A stretch of DNA of 64,000 bases from Clostridium akagii DSM 12554 (GCF_000686725.1 NZ_JMLK01000007.1:124001-188000), one strand, 5' to 3'. Shown: positions 7,797 to 17,036, numbered from the stretch's first letter. Notes: generated by a model from the sequence alone, not told the origin. Translations and numbers: made by a program.

Positions 7797-9096
7797 ACAA
7801 CCTAGATTCTCATGTGCACTAGCGGCGCAGCAAACCGTAGTTGCAATTAAAAGAGGTGTACCAATTTTGCATTCGGGTCCTGGATGTGGTGGAAAGGTAA
7901 GCAGCCTAATAGGTCAAGGTGAAGGCTATGCAGGAGGAAATACCATTCCATGTACAAATTGTAGTGAAACTGAGATAGTATATGGCGGAGAAAAAAAGCT
8001 AAGGAGTGTAATTGAAGGTGCTTTTAAGGTTATTGATGCTGATATATATGTGGTTTTAACAGGATGTACCTCAGATATTGTAGGTGACGATGTACCATCT
8101 GTAGTTTCAACTTATCAAAAACTTAATAAACCCATAGTATATGCAGAAACAGGTGGCTTTAAAAGTAATAATTATGTTAGTCATGAAGTTGTTGTCAATG
8201 CGATTATTGATCAGTATGTAGATGAATTTTTTAATGATAAAGGAGTTATTAAAGGTCTTGTTAATGTTTTTGCAACTATTCCATACCAAGATCCATATTG
8301 GAATGGAAATTTAGAAGAAATAAAGAGGATTCTTGAAGGAATTGGACTTAAAGTTAATATTCTTTTTGGCAATGAATCAGGTGGTATTGAGGAATGGAAA
8401 ACTGTGCCTTATGCTGAATTGAATATTGTAGTAAATGCTTGGGTTGGGTTAAAAGTAGCAAAAAATTTGCAAGAAAAATATGGAACACCATATTTCCACT
8501 TCCCATACCTACCCATAGGAGGTAAAGCCACATCGGATTTTTTAAGGCAGGTTGGAGATTTTGCAAAGCTGGATAAAAAAATGGTAGATGAGTTTGTAGA
8601 TAAGGAAGAAAAAAAGTTCTATTCATTTATCGAAAGAACTGCAGATTTTATGTTGGAATTTAGATATGGTCTTCCTAGAAAATTTTATACTATTTTGGAG
8701 TCTTCCTATGCAATTGGATTCGCTAAATTTTTGCTAAATGAATTGGGGATTATACCAGCAAAACAATTTATTGTGGATGATACCCCAGATGAATATAAAG
8801 CAGCTATTGAAAATCAGTTTAAACATATTTCTGAATTTAGGTCATGCGAGGTAACTTTTGCTGTTGATGGAGGAGAAATACAAAAAGATATAAGGAATGG
8901 GGAACACAAAAATAGATCACTTATTTTAGGGAGTGCATGGGAAAGAGATCTTGCAAATGAGATAGGGGCTGACCTACTTATTGTTAGCCCTCCTGTTGCA
9001 TATAGATTAGTGCTTAATGGCACTTATGCAGGATATAATGGTGGACTTAGAGCTATTGAAGATATATATGATATTGTACTTAATACTTATAGATAA
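7780..9096 (+). CDS. Nitrogenase-like component 1, beta (NifK-like) subunit
   Basis: Partner subunit of 438 aa. I choose ATG 7780, which sits behind GGAGGAGG (7767-7774) inside the end of the alpha gene; an in-frame TTG at 7765 is less likely. Three P-cluster-type cysteines are present: C12 in RFSCALAA, C36 in GPGCGGK and C96 in LTGCTSDIVGDD, with two extra cysteines C58 and C61. It lacks the long N-terminal extension of NifK. Together with the alpha subunit it could bind a P-cluster at the interface and a cofactor in the alpha subunit. Translation is coupled to the alpha gene. Its neighbour in the operon is O-acetylhomoserine sulfhydrylase, which points to sulfur, not nitrogen, metabolism. 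Confidence 0.85.
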   Translation: MLKIIEQPRFSCALAAQQTVVAIKRGVPILHSGPGCGGKVSSLIGQGEGYAGGNTIPCTNCSETEIVYGGEKKLRSVIEGAFKVIDADIYVVLTGCTSDIVGDDVPSVVSTYQKLNKPIVYAETGGFKSNNYVSHEVVVNAIIDQYVDEFFNDKGVIKGLVNVFATIPYQDPYWNGNLEEIKRILEGIGLKVNILFGNESGGIEEWKTVPYAELNIVVNAWVGLKVAKNLQEKYGTPYFHFPYLPIGGKATSDFLRQVGDFAKLDKKMVDEFVDKEEKKFYSFIERTADFMLEFRYGLPRKFYTILESSYAIGFAKFLLNELGIIPAKQFIVDDTPDEYKAAIENQFKHISEFRSCEVTFAVDGGEIQKDIRNGEHKNRSLILGSAWERDLANEIGADLLIVSPPVAYRLVLNGTYAGYNGGLRAIEDIYDIVLNTYR

Positions 9097-9147
9097 AATT
9101 AATCGGTGTGGAAGTCTATGCACTAGATATTATTGGGAGTGATAAAA

Positions 9148-10452
9148 ATGGGAGAAAGCAATTATGGATTTGATACGTTAAAGGTAAGGGCTGGATATGA
9201 TCCAAAGAAACATAATTATGCAGTATCAGTACCAATATATGAAACTGCATCATTTGAATTAGGAGACACAGATAGAGCAGCAAGGCTTTTAGGATTTTCT
9301 GAACTTGGTTTTATTTATACTAGAGTTTCAAACCCCACTGTGGCAGTTCTTGAAGAGAGAGTAGCAACACTTGACGGAGCAGCAGCTGCTGTTGCAGTAG
9401 GATCAGGAATGGCGGCGGTTACCTATAGTCTTTTAAATGTGGCGGAGGGCGGAGGAACGATACTAACAACAAATAAACTTTATGGTGGAACAATAGATAG
9501 TTTTAATAAATTATTTCCTAAATATGGTATTAATATACACCGAATAGAAGATTCAGATAATCCAGAAGCATTTAGAGCTGCTATTACTAAAGATACAAAG
9601 GCTATTTTTCTGGAAACAATTAGTAATCCCAATGCTGCTATAGCAGATATAGAGGCTATAGTAAGGATTGCACACGAAAATGATATTCCACTAATTGTGG
9701 ATAATACATTTGCCACTCCATACTTATTAAATCCAATAAAATATGGAGCTGATATAGTAATTTACTCAGCAACTAAAGCATTAGGTGGACATGGCAATGC
9801 CATAGCAGGGTTAATTTTAGATAGTGGCAAGTTTAATTGGGGCAATGGTAAATTTCCTCAATTCAATGAAAAATATCACAATCTTAGAGATGCTAGTGGA
9901 AATCCTAGAAGCATCTTGGAAGTTTTCCCACAAGCCCCTTTCGCTTTTCGAGTACGTCTCAATTATTTAACATATTTTGGAGCAGCACTTAGCCCATTTG
10001 ATGCATATTTGATTCTTATTGGACTAGAAACTCTTTCAGAGAGAGTACAAAAGCAGGTTTCAAATACAGAAAAAATCATTAAATATTTAGAGAGTAATGA
10101 GAAGGTAGGGTGGATTAAGCATCCATCTTCAAAAGAGAGCCCTTACAAAGAGTTAAAAGAAAAATATTTACCTAAGGGAGCTGGATCCACTTTTACTTTT
10201 GGATTTAAGGGAACACTGGAGGAAATTAATAGATTTATCGATGCATTAGAAATATTTAGTTATCAGGCTAATTTAGGAGATGCAAGATCTTTAATTATAA
10301 ATTCACCAAAAACAACTCATGGAGAACTCACACCTAAAGAACAGAAATTAGCTGGCATAACCCCAGATACTATTAGACTTTCTATTGGACTTGAAGAAGC
10401 AGAGGATTTAATTTCAGATTTAAAGCAAGGATTTGAAAGAGCGTTTGTATAA
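9148..10452 (+). CDS. metY: O-acetylhomoserine sulfhydrylase
   Basis: PLP enzyme of the Cys/Met metabolism family, 434 aa from ATG 9148 (GGGAGTG upstream; an in-frame TTG at 9133 precedes the SD and is rejected). The Schiff-base lysine is K210 in YSATKALGGHG, and the PLP phosphate loop lies near GSGMAAV. It condenses O-acetylhomoserine with sulfide or methanethiol to give homocysteine or methionine. It is 51 bases after the nitrogenase-like beta gene. In the methylthio-alkane reductase systems the same activity captures the released methanethiol, so its place in this operon is informative. No terminator separates it from its neighbours. Confidence 0.9.
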   Translation: MGESNYGFDTLKVRAGYDPKKHNYAVSVPIYETASFELGDTDRAARLLGFSELGFIYTRVSNPTVAVLEERVATLDGAAAAVAVGSGMAAVTYSLLNVAEGGGTILTTNKLYGGTIDSFNKLFPKYGINIHRIEDSDNPEAFRAAITKDTKAIFLETISNPNAAIADIEAIVRIAHENDIPLIVDNTFATPYLLNPIKYGADIVIYSATKALGGHGNAIAGLILDSGKFNWGNGKFPQFNEKYHNLRDASGNPRSILEVFPQAPFAFRVRLNYLTYFGAALSPFDAYLILIGLETLSERVQKQVSNTEKIIKYLESNEKVGWIKHPSSKESPYKELKEKYLPKGAGSTFTFGFKGTLEEINRFIDALEIFSYQANLGDARSLIINSPKTTHGELTPKEQKLAGITPDTIRLSIGLEEAEDLISDLKQGFERAFV

Positions 10453-10496
10453 CACAAAAGTATGGAAAAAAATTTTTAAGGAGAAGGTAATTTATA

Positions 10497-11438
10497 TTGA
10501 AAAATTTTTCGGAATTTTTTTATGAAGGCAATGATAAGGAAGAAATATATGCTAAGCACTGGCCATCTAAAAGAAAAAATACAAAAGCTGTTATTCAAAT
10601 AGCTCATGGATTAGGAGAAACAGCAAATTATTACAAAGAATTTGCTGAGGTGTCAGCTGAAAATGGTTTTTCTGTGTATGTTAATGAAGCAAGAGGACAC
10701 GGCAGAACTGCTGGAGATGTCTATCTACCTTCATATAAAGAAAAAGCTGGGGATATCGGGAATGATGGATTTACTAAAATGATGGAGGATTTATACAATT
10801 TAACAATTCTCATAAAAAACAAATATTCAAATATACCGGTATTTTTATTAGGACATAGTATGGGGTCGATAGTTGCTAGATTGTATGCCATTGAATATGG
10901 TGATGAAATAAATGGGCTTATAAGCACAGGGACGATTCTAAATTCAATTGAAATAGACAGCCTATTAGCTGCAGTGGAAAAAGAGATCAAAAAAAATGGC
11001 TTAAAAGCAGATTGTAAAGACACTTATACCGCTATGTTTGGAAAGGTTAATGATTGCTTTAAGCCCATTAAAACTCAGCTTGATTGGATAACAAGTGACA
11101 GAAAAATGGTGGAAGAATCATTAAACTCGCAATATACAAATGTTTTGTTTGATAATGAATTTTATAAGTATTTTTTATTAGCCATAAAGGATTTACAAAA
11201 CACTGATATGTTAATGAATATGCCACATAAATTGCCTATATACTTGTTAAATGGAGATAAGGACAGTATCACTGGATTTGGTGGTGATACATTAGCACAG
11301 TATAAAATGTATAAAAAATTAGGAATAAATAATGTTAAGTATAAATTGTATAAAAATTTTAGACATAGTATTTTGAGAGAAGTGAATCGCCAGCAGGTTT
11401 TTTATGATATTTTGGATTGGACTAATGAAAAAATTTAA
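10497..11438 (+). CDS. Alpha/beta hydrolase (monoacylglycerol-lipase-like)
   Basis: Serine hydrolase of 313 aa starting at TTG 10497 with AAGGAGAAGG upstream. The oxyanion region is IAHGLGE. The nucleophile elbow is LGHSMGS with S121. The acid is probably the Asp in NGDKDSITG, and the C-terminal His is in YKNFRHSIL. It has no signal peptide, so it should be cytoplasmic. It resembles the Hydrolase_4 (lysophospholipase/MGL) family. Lying between metY and the importer, it may release the sulfur-containing substrate or a side group from the imported compound, but this is inference from location only. Confidence 0.82.
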   Translation: MKNFSEFFYEGNDKEEIYAKHWPSKRKNTKAVIQIAHGLGETANYYKEFAEVSAENGFSVYVNEARGHGRTAGDVYLPSYKEKAGDIGNDGFTKMMEDLYNLTILIKNKYSNIPVFLLGHSMGSIVARLYAIEYGDEINGLISTGTILNSIEIDSLLAAVEKEIKKNGLKADCKDTYTAMFGKVNDCFKPIKTQLDWITSDRKMVEESLNSQYTNVLFDNEFYKYFLLAIKDLQNTDMLMNMPHKLPIYLLNGDKDSITGFGGDTLAQYKMYKKLGINNVKYKLYKNFRHSILREVNRQQVFYDILDWTNEKI

Positions 11439-11448
11439 AGGAGTGATA

Positions 11449-13002
11449 ATGATGAGGAGGAAGAAAGTACTATTGGCCACTTTGACAATAATTACTTTAG
11501 TCACAACAGTGTTTTCTCTAAGTGGATGTGGAAGTACGGGAGGTAAAAGTAATAGTACTGGCACGTTGCAGGCAAAAGGTGACATTAAGCAAGGAGGAAC
11601 TTTAACTTTATCAACTAGTGAACCTGACTTTTTGGATCCATATCTAGCATCAGCAGCTGATACTAGATCAGTACTTTTTAACGTATTTGAAGGGCTTGTA
11701 AAAACAGATGAAAGTGGTAATTTCATTCCGGCAGTTGCTAGTAGTTACTCAGTAGCAAAAGATGGATCAAAATACACTTTTAAATTGAGAAGTGGAATTA
11801 AGTTTCAGAATGGTAAGGATGTAACGGTGGAAGATGTAAAATATTCCCTAGATAAAGCTGCAGGTAAGGATACTGGGAAACCACTTGAAACTGAGTTATC
11901 AAATATTAAATCTGTTGATATTAAAGGTAGCGACACTATTGAGGTTAACTTAATAAATCCAGATACGGAATTTCTTCCATATTTGACGTCTGCAATCATA
12001 CCTAAGGATTACAAAGATGAAAATACTAAACCTATTGGAACTGGACCTTTTAAAATAGCCAGTTATGTGCCTCAGCAACAAATCATATTAGAAAAAAATA
12101 AGGATTATTGGCAAAAGGATTTACCACACTTAGATAAAGTAGTGTATAAGATTACAACGGATTCCAATGCAGTTTTGCTTCAGTTAAAAGCAGGAAGTAT
12201 AGATGCAGCATTTATAACTAAAGATCAAGCTGAACAGTTGTCACAGAACTACAATACTTTGGAGGGGAGTGCTAACTTAATCCAATTATTAGCATTAAAT
12301 AATGCACAAAAACCTTTTGATGATGTTAGAGTAAGGCAAGCCTTATACTATGCTATTGATACTCAAAATATAATTGATACAGTGGCAAGTGGTGTAGGAA
12401 AACGGGCGGGTACTAATTTCTTCTCTAGTTATAAAAAATATTTTCAATCAGGCCTTGAAAAAACTTATAATAAAAATATTACAAAGGCAAAACAGTTATT
12501 AAAAGAGGCGGGATATCCCAATGGATTTGAAACTACAATAACAGTACCTTCTGTTTATCAATTTCATGTGGATACAGCTCAAATAATTGTAGAACAACTA
12601 AAAGAAATAAATATAAAAGCTACAATAAAACCGGTTGAGTGGGGAGTTTGGCTTAGTGACACGTATAAAGGAAGAAAATATGATACAACAATTGTAAGTC
12701 TTGATGCAGATTATGTATCCCCAAGGGCATTACTTGAAAGATATGTATCAAATAATTCGGAAAATTTTGTGAATTTTAAGGATCCGAAATACGATGATTT
12801 ATTTGCAAAAGCTGTTAAAGAAAAAGATGATACAAAAAAAGTTGAAGAGTATAAAGAGCTACAAACCATATTAAATAAAGATGCGGCTTCTGTATTTATT
12901 CAGGATCAAGAAAAAGTTGTTGTGCTTAAAAAGGGATTGGAAGGCTACAAGTTTTATCCATTATATGTGCAAGACTTAGCCTCGATTTATTATAAAAAGT
13001 AA
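11449..13002 (+). CDS. Opp/Dpp-type ABC transporter substrate-binding lipoprotein
   Basis: Extracellular solute-binding protein family 5, 517 aa from ATG 11449 (AAAGGAGTG upstream). The signal peptide has a lipobox ending LSGCG with C27 as the lipidated residue. The mature part shows the family 5 hallmarks, such as GGTLTLSTSEPDFLDP and the segment FDDVRVRQALYYAID. Ligands of this family range from peptides to nickel, glutathione and small amides, and the specificity cannot be read here. Only 10 bases separate it from the hydrolase gene, so it belongs to the nitrogenase-like operon. It is the first of five genes for one complete importer. Confidence 0.88.
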   Translation: MMRRKKVLLATLTIITLVTTVFSLSGCGSTGGKSNSTGTLQAKGDIKQGGTLTLSTSEPDFLDPYLASAADTRSVLFNVFEGLVKTDESGNFIPAVASSYSVAKDGSKYTFKLRSGIKFQNGKDVTVEDVKYSLDKAAGKDTGKPLETELSNIKSVDIKGSDTIEVNLINPDTEFLPYLTSAIIPKDYKDENTKPIGTGPFKIASYVPQQQIILEKNKDYWQKDLPHLDKVVYKITTDSNAVLLQLKAGSIDAAFITKDQAEQLSQNYNTLEGSANLIQLLALNNAQKPFDDVRVRQALYYAIDTQNIIDTVASGVGKRAGTNFFSSYKKYFQSGLEKTYNKNITKAKQLLKEAGYPNGFETTITVPSVYQFHVDTAQIIVEQLKEINIKATIKPVEWGVWLSDTYKGRKYDTTIVSLDADYVSPRALLERYVSNNSENFVNFKDPKYDDLFAKAVKEKDDTKKVEEYKELQTILNKDAASVFIQDQEKVVVLKKGLEGYKFYPLYVQDLASIYYKK

Positions 13003-13054
13003 CAATTGGGTGTGGTAGTATTTTTTCGGATTTATAAAAAGAGGTGATTGTATT

Positions 13055-13996
13055 ATGAAATATGTAGTTAGAAAGATTATTACATTAATAATTACTTTAG
13101 TATTTGTTTCTGGTTTCACCTTTTTTGCATTTAATGTTGTACCAGGAGATCCTGCACTTGTGATGCTTGGCACCAACGCATCACCACAAAAGCTTGAAAA
13201 TCTAAGAGAGGAACTAGGCTTAAATCAAAGTTTAGTAAAAAGATATATAAGTTGGAGTGGTAATTTTGTTAAGGGGGATATGGGAAAATCAATACGATTT
13301 TCCCAGCCCGTTAAAAATTTAATAGTTAGTAGAATTCCAGTAACGTTTAGTCTTGCACTAATGTCATTATTATTAATTGTAGCTATTTCCATTCCACTTG
13401 GAGTTTATTCAGCAAAAAAAGAGGGAACTTTTATTGATGTTATTATAAGTACCACTAGTCAAATTAGTAGATCTATACCATCTTTTTTTATGGGTATTAT
13501 TTTGATTTTGGTATTTGGTATTATACTACAGCTGTTTTCACCTGGTAAATATGTTGATTATAATCAGGATATAGTGGGATTTTTTTTATATTTGATTTGT
13601 CCATCCCTTGCTATAGCAATCCCGAATATTGCCACCTTAGTTAAGTTTTTAAGAGCAGGGGTTTTAAATGAAATGTCAAAGGATTATGTTAGAACAGCCT
13701 ACAGTAAAGGAAATAAAGAAAACTCTGTTTTATATAATCATATATTAAAAAATGCCATTATAACAGTAATAACTTTAATGGGTATGATTATTTCTGAAAT
13801 CTTGGCAGGAAGCCTAATAATAGAGCAATTGTTTGGTCTGCCGGGAATTGGAAGCCTCCTAATTATGTCAGTATCAACTAGAGATTTTCCACTAATTCAG
13901 GCACTTGTATTATACATTGCATTTATTGTTATATTTATAAATTTTCTGGTGGATATTCTTTATCAAATAATTGATCCTAGAATCAGGGTTAGATAA
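13055..13996 (+). CDS. ABC transporter permease, DppB/OppB type
   Basis: Membrane subunit of 313 aa with six hydrophobic segments and the cytoplasmic EAA-like loop around LRAGVLNEMSKDYVRTAYSKG. The N-terminus (VVRKIITLIITLVFVSGF) and the NVVPGDPA motif are typical of the B subunit. It lies 52 bases after the binding protein and is followed 79 bases later by the C subunit. GAGGTG upstream of ATG 13055 serves as RBS. The assignment to the Opp/Dpp family is clear; the substrate is not. Confidence 0.88.
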   Translation: MKYVVRKIITLIITLVFVSGFTFFAFNVVPGDPALVMLGTNASPQKLENLREELGLNQSLVKRYISWSGNFVKGDMGKSIRFSQPVKNLIVSRIPVTFSLALMSLLLIVAISIPLGVYSAKKEGTFIDVIISTTSQISRSIPSFFMGIILILVFGIILQLFSPGKYVDYNQDIVGFFLYLICPSLAIAIPNIATLVKFLRAGVLNEMSKDYVRTAYSKGNKENSVLYNHILKNAIITVITLMGMIISEILAGSLIIEQLFGLPGIGSLLIMSVSTRDFPLIQALVLYIAFIVIFINFLVDILYQIIDPRIRVR

Positions 13997-14075
13997 GGCA
14001 TCTTCAAAAAAATAACAAGTCAGTATGCTAGTCTATTTTCTTGATTGTGCCTAAAAATGTTTTTTGGAGGCAGAT

Positions 14076-14879
14076 ATGAAAAAACGCTATAATTGGAATC
14101 TAATAGTTGGTTATGTATTAACAGGATTTATAATACTATTAATGCTTATTGATGTGTTTTGTGCACCATACAATCCAGATAAGATGAATGTAGCTGAAAG
14201 GTTTCAGGCGCCGAATATAAGGCATCTGTTAGGTACAGATAATTTTGGAAGGGATATTTTTAGTAGAATAATTAGTGGAATAAAGACAACATTTTTTGTT
14301 GCTATAAGCACAGTTGCCTTTGGTACATTCTTCGGCGTTATTTTTGGAGGGGTTGCTGGTTATATAGGTGGATGGATTGACGAAATAATTATGAGAGTTA
14401 ACGATGCTATATTAGCATTTCCAGGGATAATACTTGCGTTAGTTATCGTTACCGTTTTAGGACAGGGTAAATATCAAATTGTGTTAGCACTTGGAATTAT
14501 TTTTGTACCTAGTTTTTCCCGTATTGCTAGAAGTGAATTTTTACAGCTAAAGGATCAGGAATTTGTAAAAAGTGCTAAAGTGTTTGGTGCCAGTCCCCTT
14601 AGAATTATGTTTGTGCATATTTTGCCTAATACATATCCTGCACTTTTATCTGCTATAACCATAGGATTTTCTAATGCCGTATTATCTGAATCTTCATTAA
14701 GTTTTTTAGGTTTTGGAGTTAAACCACCAGACCCAAGTTTAGGTAGAATGCTTTCAGAAGCTCAGGGTTACTTGTTTAATGCACCCTGGTATGCTATTAC
14801 CACTGGAGTAGTAATAGTTATAACTGTTTTGGGTTTTAACTTTATTAGTGAAGGAATAAGAAAAGTATATGAGAGGTGA
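14076..14879 (+). CDS. ABC transporter permease, DppC/OppC type
   Basis: Second membrane subunit, 267 aa from ATG 14076 with GGAGG 5 bases upstream; an in-frame TTG at 14064 overlaps the SD and is rejected. It shows the C-subunit signature LLGTDNFGRDIFSRIISG after the first membrane helix, and the EAA loop EFVKSAKVFGASPLRIMFVHILPN. About six hydrophobic segments are present. It forms the heterodimeric channel with the preceding DppB-like protein. The stop is 5 bases before the start of the first ATPase gene, so it is translationally linked to the next gene. Confidence 0.88.
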   Translation: MKKRYNWNLIVGYVLTGFIILLMLIDVFCAPYNPDKMNVAERFQAPNIRHLLGTDNFGRDIFSRIISGIKTTFFVAISTVAFGTFFGVIFGGVAGYIGGWIDEIIMRVNDAILAFPGIILALVIVTVLGQGKYQIVLALGIIFVPSFSRIARSEFLQLKDQEFVKSAKVFGASPLRIMFVHILPNTYPALLSAITIGFSNAVLSESSLSFLGFGVKPPDPSLGRMLSEAQGYLFNAPWYAITTGVVIVITVLGFNFISEGIRKVYER

Positions 14880-14884
14880 TTACA

Positions 14885-15877
14885 ATGGCACAAGAATTAC
14901 TTAGTATAAAAAATCTTTCTATAGGGATAAATGGAATTAATGAATGTAGCGATGTGGTAAACGGAATTTCCTTTGGTATAAAAAATGGTGAAATAATGGG
15001 TATTGTAGGAGAGTCAGGTTGTGGAAAGAGTATCACTGCACTATCTATTATGGGACTGCTACCTAAAAATGCAATGATTAGAGAGGGAAGTATTCTATTT
15101 AATGGTATTGAGCTAAGTGGCATTAATAAGGAAGAACTAAGAAAAATTCAAGGTAAAGATATATCCATAGTATTTCAAGAACCAATGACATCACTAAATC
15201 CACTTATAACTATTGGAAAACAGGTTGGGGAGGTTTTGAAAATTCATTTTAAATTTACAAAATTAGAAAGAAAAACTATGGTTATAGATACATTAAAAAA
15301 GGTTGGGCTAAAATCTCCAGAAGAATTGTATGATTATTATCCTCATCAATTGTCAGGTGGTATGAGACAACGGGTTATAATAGCCATGGCAATAATTTGC
15401 AGGCCGAAGCTAATTATTGCAGATGAACCTACAACGGCTCTTGATGTAACAGTACAGGATAAAATATTGGACTTATTAAAAGAGATAAATAGAGAATTTA
15501 AAACCACAATTTTATTTATATCCCATGATTTATCGGTTATAAATAAATTATGTGATAATGTTGTGGTTATGTATGCTGGGGACATTGTAGAAGAAGGGAT
15601 TACAAGAAATATATTTAACAATCCAGTACATGAATATACAAAAGGCCTTATAGGTTCAATACCAAGTAAAGAGAAAAAGGGTAAAAGGTTAGTAAATATT
15701 AAAGGGAAAGTACCTTCTATAACAATTAAAAAAATTGGCTGTGGATTTGCGCCTCGTTGTGATAATACAACGGACCAATGCTTTTTGGAAAAACCACAAA
15801 TTATAGAAATAGGATATAAGCATAAAGTAGCATGTTATTCTACTAAAAGGGACAGTGATATAAATAATGTGGGATGA
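14885..15877 (+). CDS. ABC transporter ATPase, DppD/OppD type
   Basis: ATP-binding subunit of 330 aa, started at ATG 14885 with GAGAGGTGAT upstream. Walker A is GESGCGKS, the signature is LSGGMRQR, and Walker B is LIIADEPTTALD followed by the switch His in LFISHDLS. The C-terminal oligopeptide-transporter region carries cysteines (CGFAPRC, CFLEKP, ACYS) in the pattern that binds a 4Fe-4S cluster in many DppD/DppF proteins. It overlaps the next ATPase gene by 11 bases. It energises import by the two permeases above. Confidence 0.9.
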   Translation: MAQELLSIKNLSIGINGINECSDVVNGISFGIKNGEIMGIVGESGCGKSITALSIMGLLPKNAMIREGSILFNGIELSGINKEELRKIQGKDISIVFQEPMTSLNPLITIGKQVGEVLKIHFKFTKLERKTMVIDTLKKVGLKSPEELYDYYPHQLSGGMRQRVIIAMAIICRPKLIIADEPTTALDVTVQDKILDLLKEINREFKTTILFISHDLSVINKLCDNVVVMYAGDIVEEGITRNIFNNPVHEYTKGLIGSIPSKEKKGKRLVNIKGKVPSITIKKIGCGFAPRCDNTTDQCFLEKPQIIEIGYKHKVACYSTKRDSDINNVG

Positions 15878-16832
15878 CTTAGTGCTAGAAGTGAAAAATT
15901 TATGCAAAATTTACTATAATCAAAACTCTTCAATTTTGGGTAAGGGTGAACCTAAAGAGATTTTAAGGGATATTTCTTTTAATATTAAGAAGGGGGAAAT
16001 CTTTGGATTAGTAGGTGAAAGTGGTTGCGGAAAGTCAACTCTTGGAAGATCAATAGTTGGTTTAAATAAGGACACAGAAGGTCAAATTATTATTAACGGT
16101 GAAGAACAAAAACATATAAAAAATTTAAGTGAAAAGGTACAGATTATTTTTCAGGATCCATCCAGTTCATTAAATCCTAGCAAAAAAATAGGATGGATAC
16201 TTGAGGAACCATTAAAAATTCATAAAATTGGGAATAAACAACAGCGAATAGTTAAAGTAAATGAGATTTTAGAAATTATAGGACTTGATAGTAGTTATAG
16301 AGATCGATATCCAAAGGAATTAAGTGGAGGGCAAAGGCAAAGGATAAGTATAGGAAGTGCTCTTATGCTTAGGCCAAATCTTATAGTTGCAGATGAGCCT
16401 GTTTCAGCATTAGACGTATCTATACAAGCCCAAATTTTAAACTTATTGCAGGACTTGCATGAAAAATTTAATTTAGCCTATCTTTTTATATCCCACAATT
16501 TGGATGTGATTTATTATATGTGTGATAGAGTAGCTGTGATGTATGCTGGTGAAATTGTGGAACTTGCTAAAGTAGAAGAAATTTATAATAATCCATTACA
16601 CCCTTATACAAAAGCATTGGTGGGTTCAAGTACTCCTTTTATTTACCAAAATGACTTTTTGGTAAATAAAATAAACTCAGAAAATACAGTGACTGATGTT
16701 CTAGAAGAGGGTTGCAAGTATTTAAAAAAATGCCCTTATCATAAATCAATATGTAAAACAAATACTGTGGGTATGAAAAATGTTAGTTCCAGTAGTGAAG
16801 AAAAACATTTAGTAAGATGCAAAATGTTTTAG
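15867..16832 (+). CDS. ABC transporter ATPase, DppF/OppF type
   Basis: Second ATP-binding subunit, 321 aa. Walker A is GESGCGKST, the signature is LSGGQRQR, Walker B is LIVADEPVSALD and the switch is FISHNLD. The C-terminal tail has the oligopeptide-transporter cysteines (CKYLKKCPYHKSIC). The start at ATG 15867 lies inside the end of the preceding gene with a weak SD; GTG 15882 is an alternative. It is the last gene of the nitrogenase-like operon: a terminator follows 24 bases after the stop. Confidence 0.88.
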   Translation: MWDDLVLEVKNLCKIYYNQNSSILGKGEPKEILRDISFNIKKGEIFGLVGESGCGKSTLGRSIVGLNKDTEGQIIINGEEQKHIKNLSEKVQIIFQDPSSSLNPSKKIGWILEEPLKIHKIGNKQQRIVKVNEILEIIGLDSSYRDRYPKELSGGQRQRISIGSALMLRPNLIVADEPVSALDVSIQAQILNLLQDLHEKFNLAYLFISHNLDVIYYMCDRVAVMYAGEIVELAKVEEIYNNPLHPYTKALVGSSTPFIYQNDFLVNKINSENTVTDVLEEGCKYLKKCPYHKSICKTNTVGMKNVSSSSEEKHLVRCKMF

Positions 16833-16856
16833 TGTAAGATGATTTAATTAGTATTA

Positions 16857-16887
16857 AGCATTTGGTTGATTCCAAGTGCTATTTTTT
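16857..16887 (+). terminator. Terminator of the nitrogenase-like operon
   Basis: AGCATTTGG (16857-16865) pairs fully, with one G-T pair, with CCAAGTGCT (16872-16880) around TTGATT, followed by ATTTTTT. The element is a near copy of the terminator at 6014-6046 on the other side of the operon. Confidence 0.85.
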
Positions 16888-17036
16888 ATTTATTCTATAA
16901 TAAGATTCACATAAAAAATATTCAAAACTACCTTTATGATTACAATAGTATATAATATAATGTGTATAGTGATTAATGCATATGAAATATATAATAGGTA
17001 AAATAAGTAATGTTATACAATTTAGGAGTTGGGGTT

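Noticed and set aside
6300-9096. True N2-fixing NifDK
   Set aside because: The cofactor histidine and the Gln/His active-site segment are missing, the beta subunit lacks the NifK extension, and no nif genes surround it.
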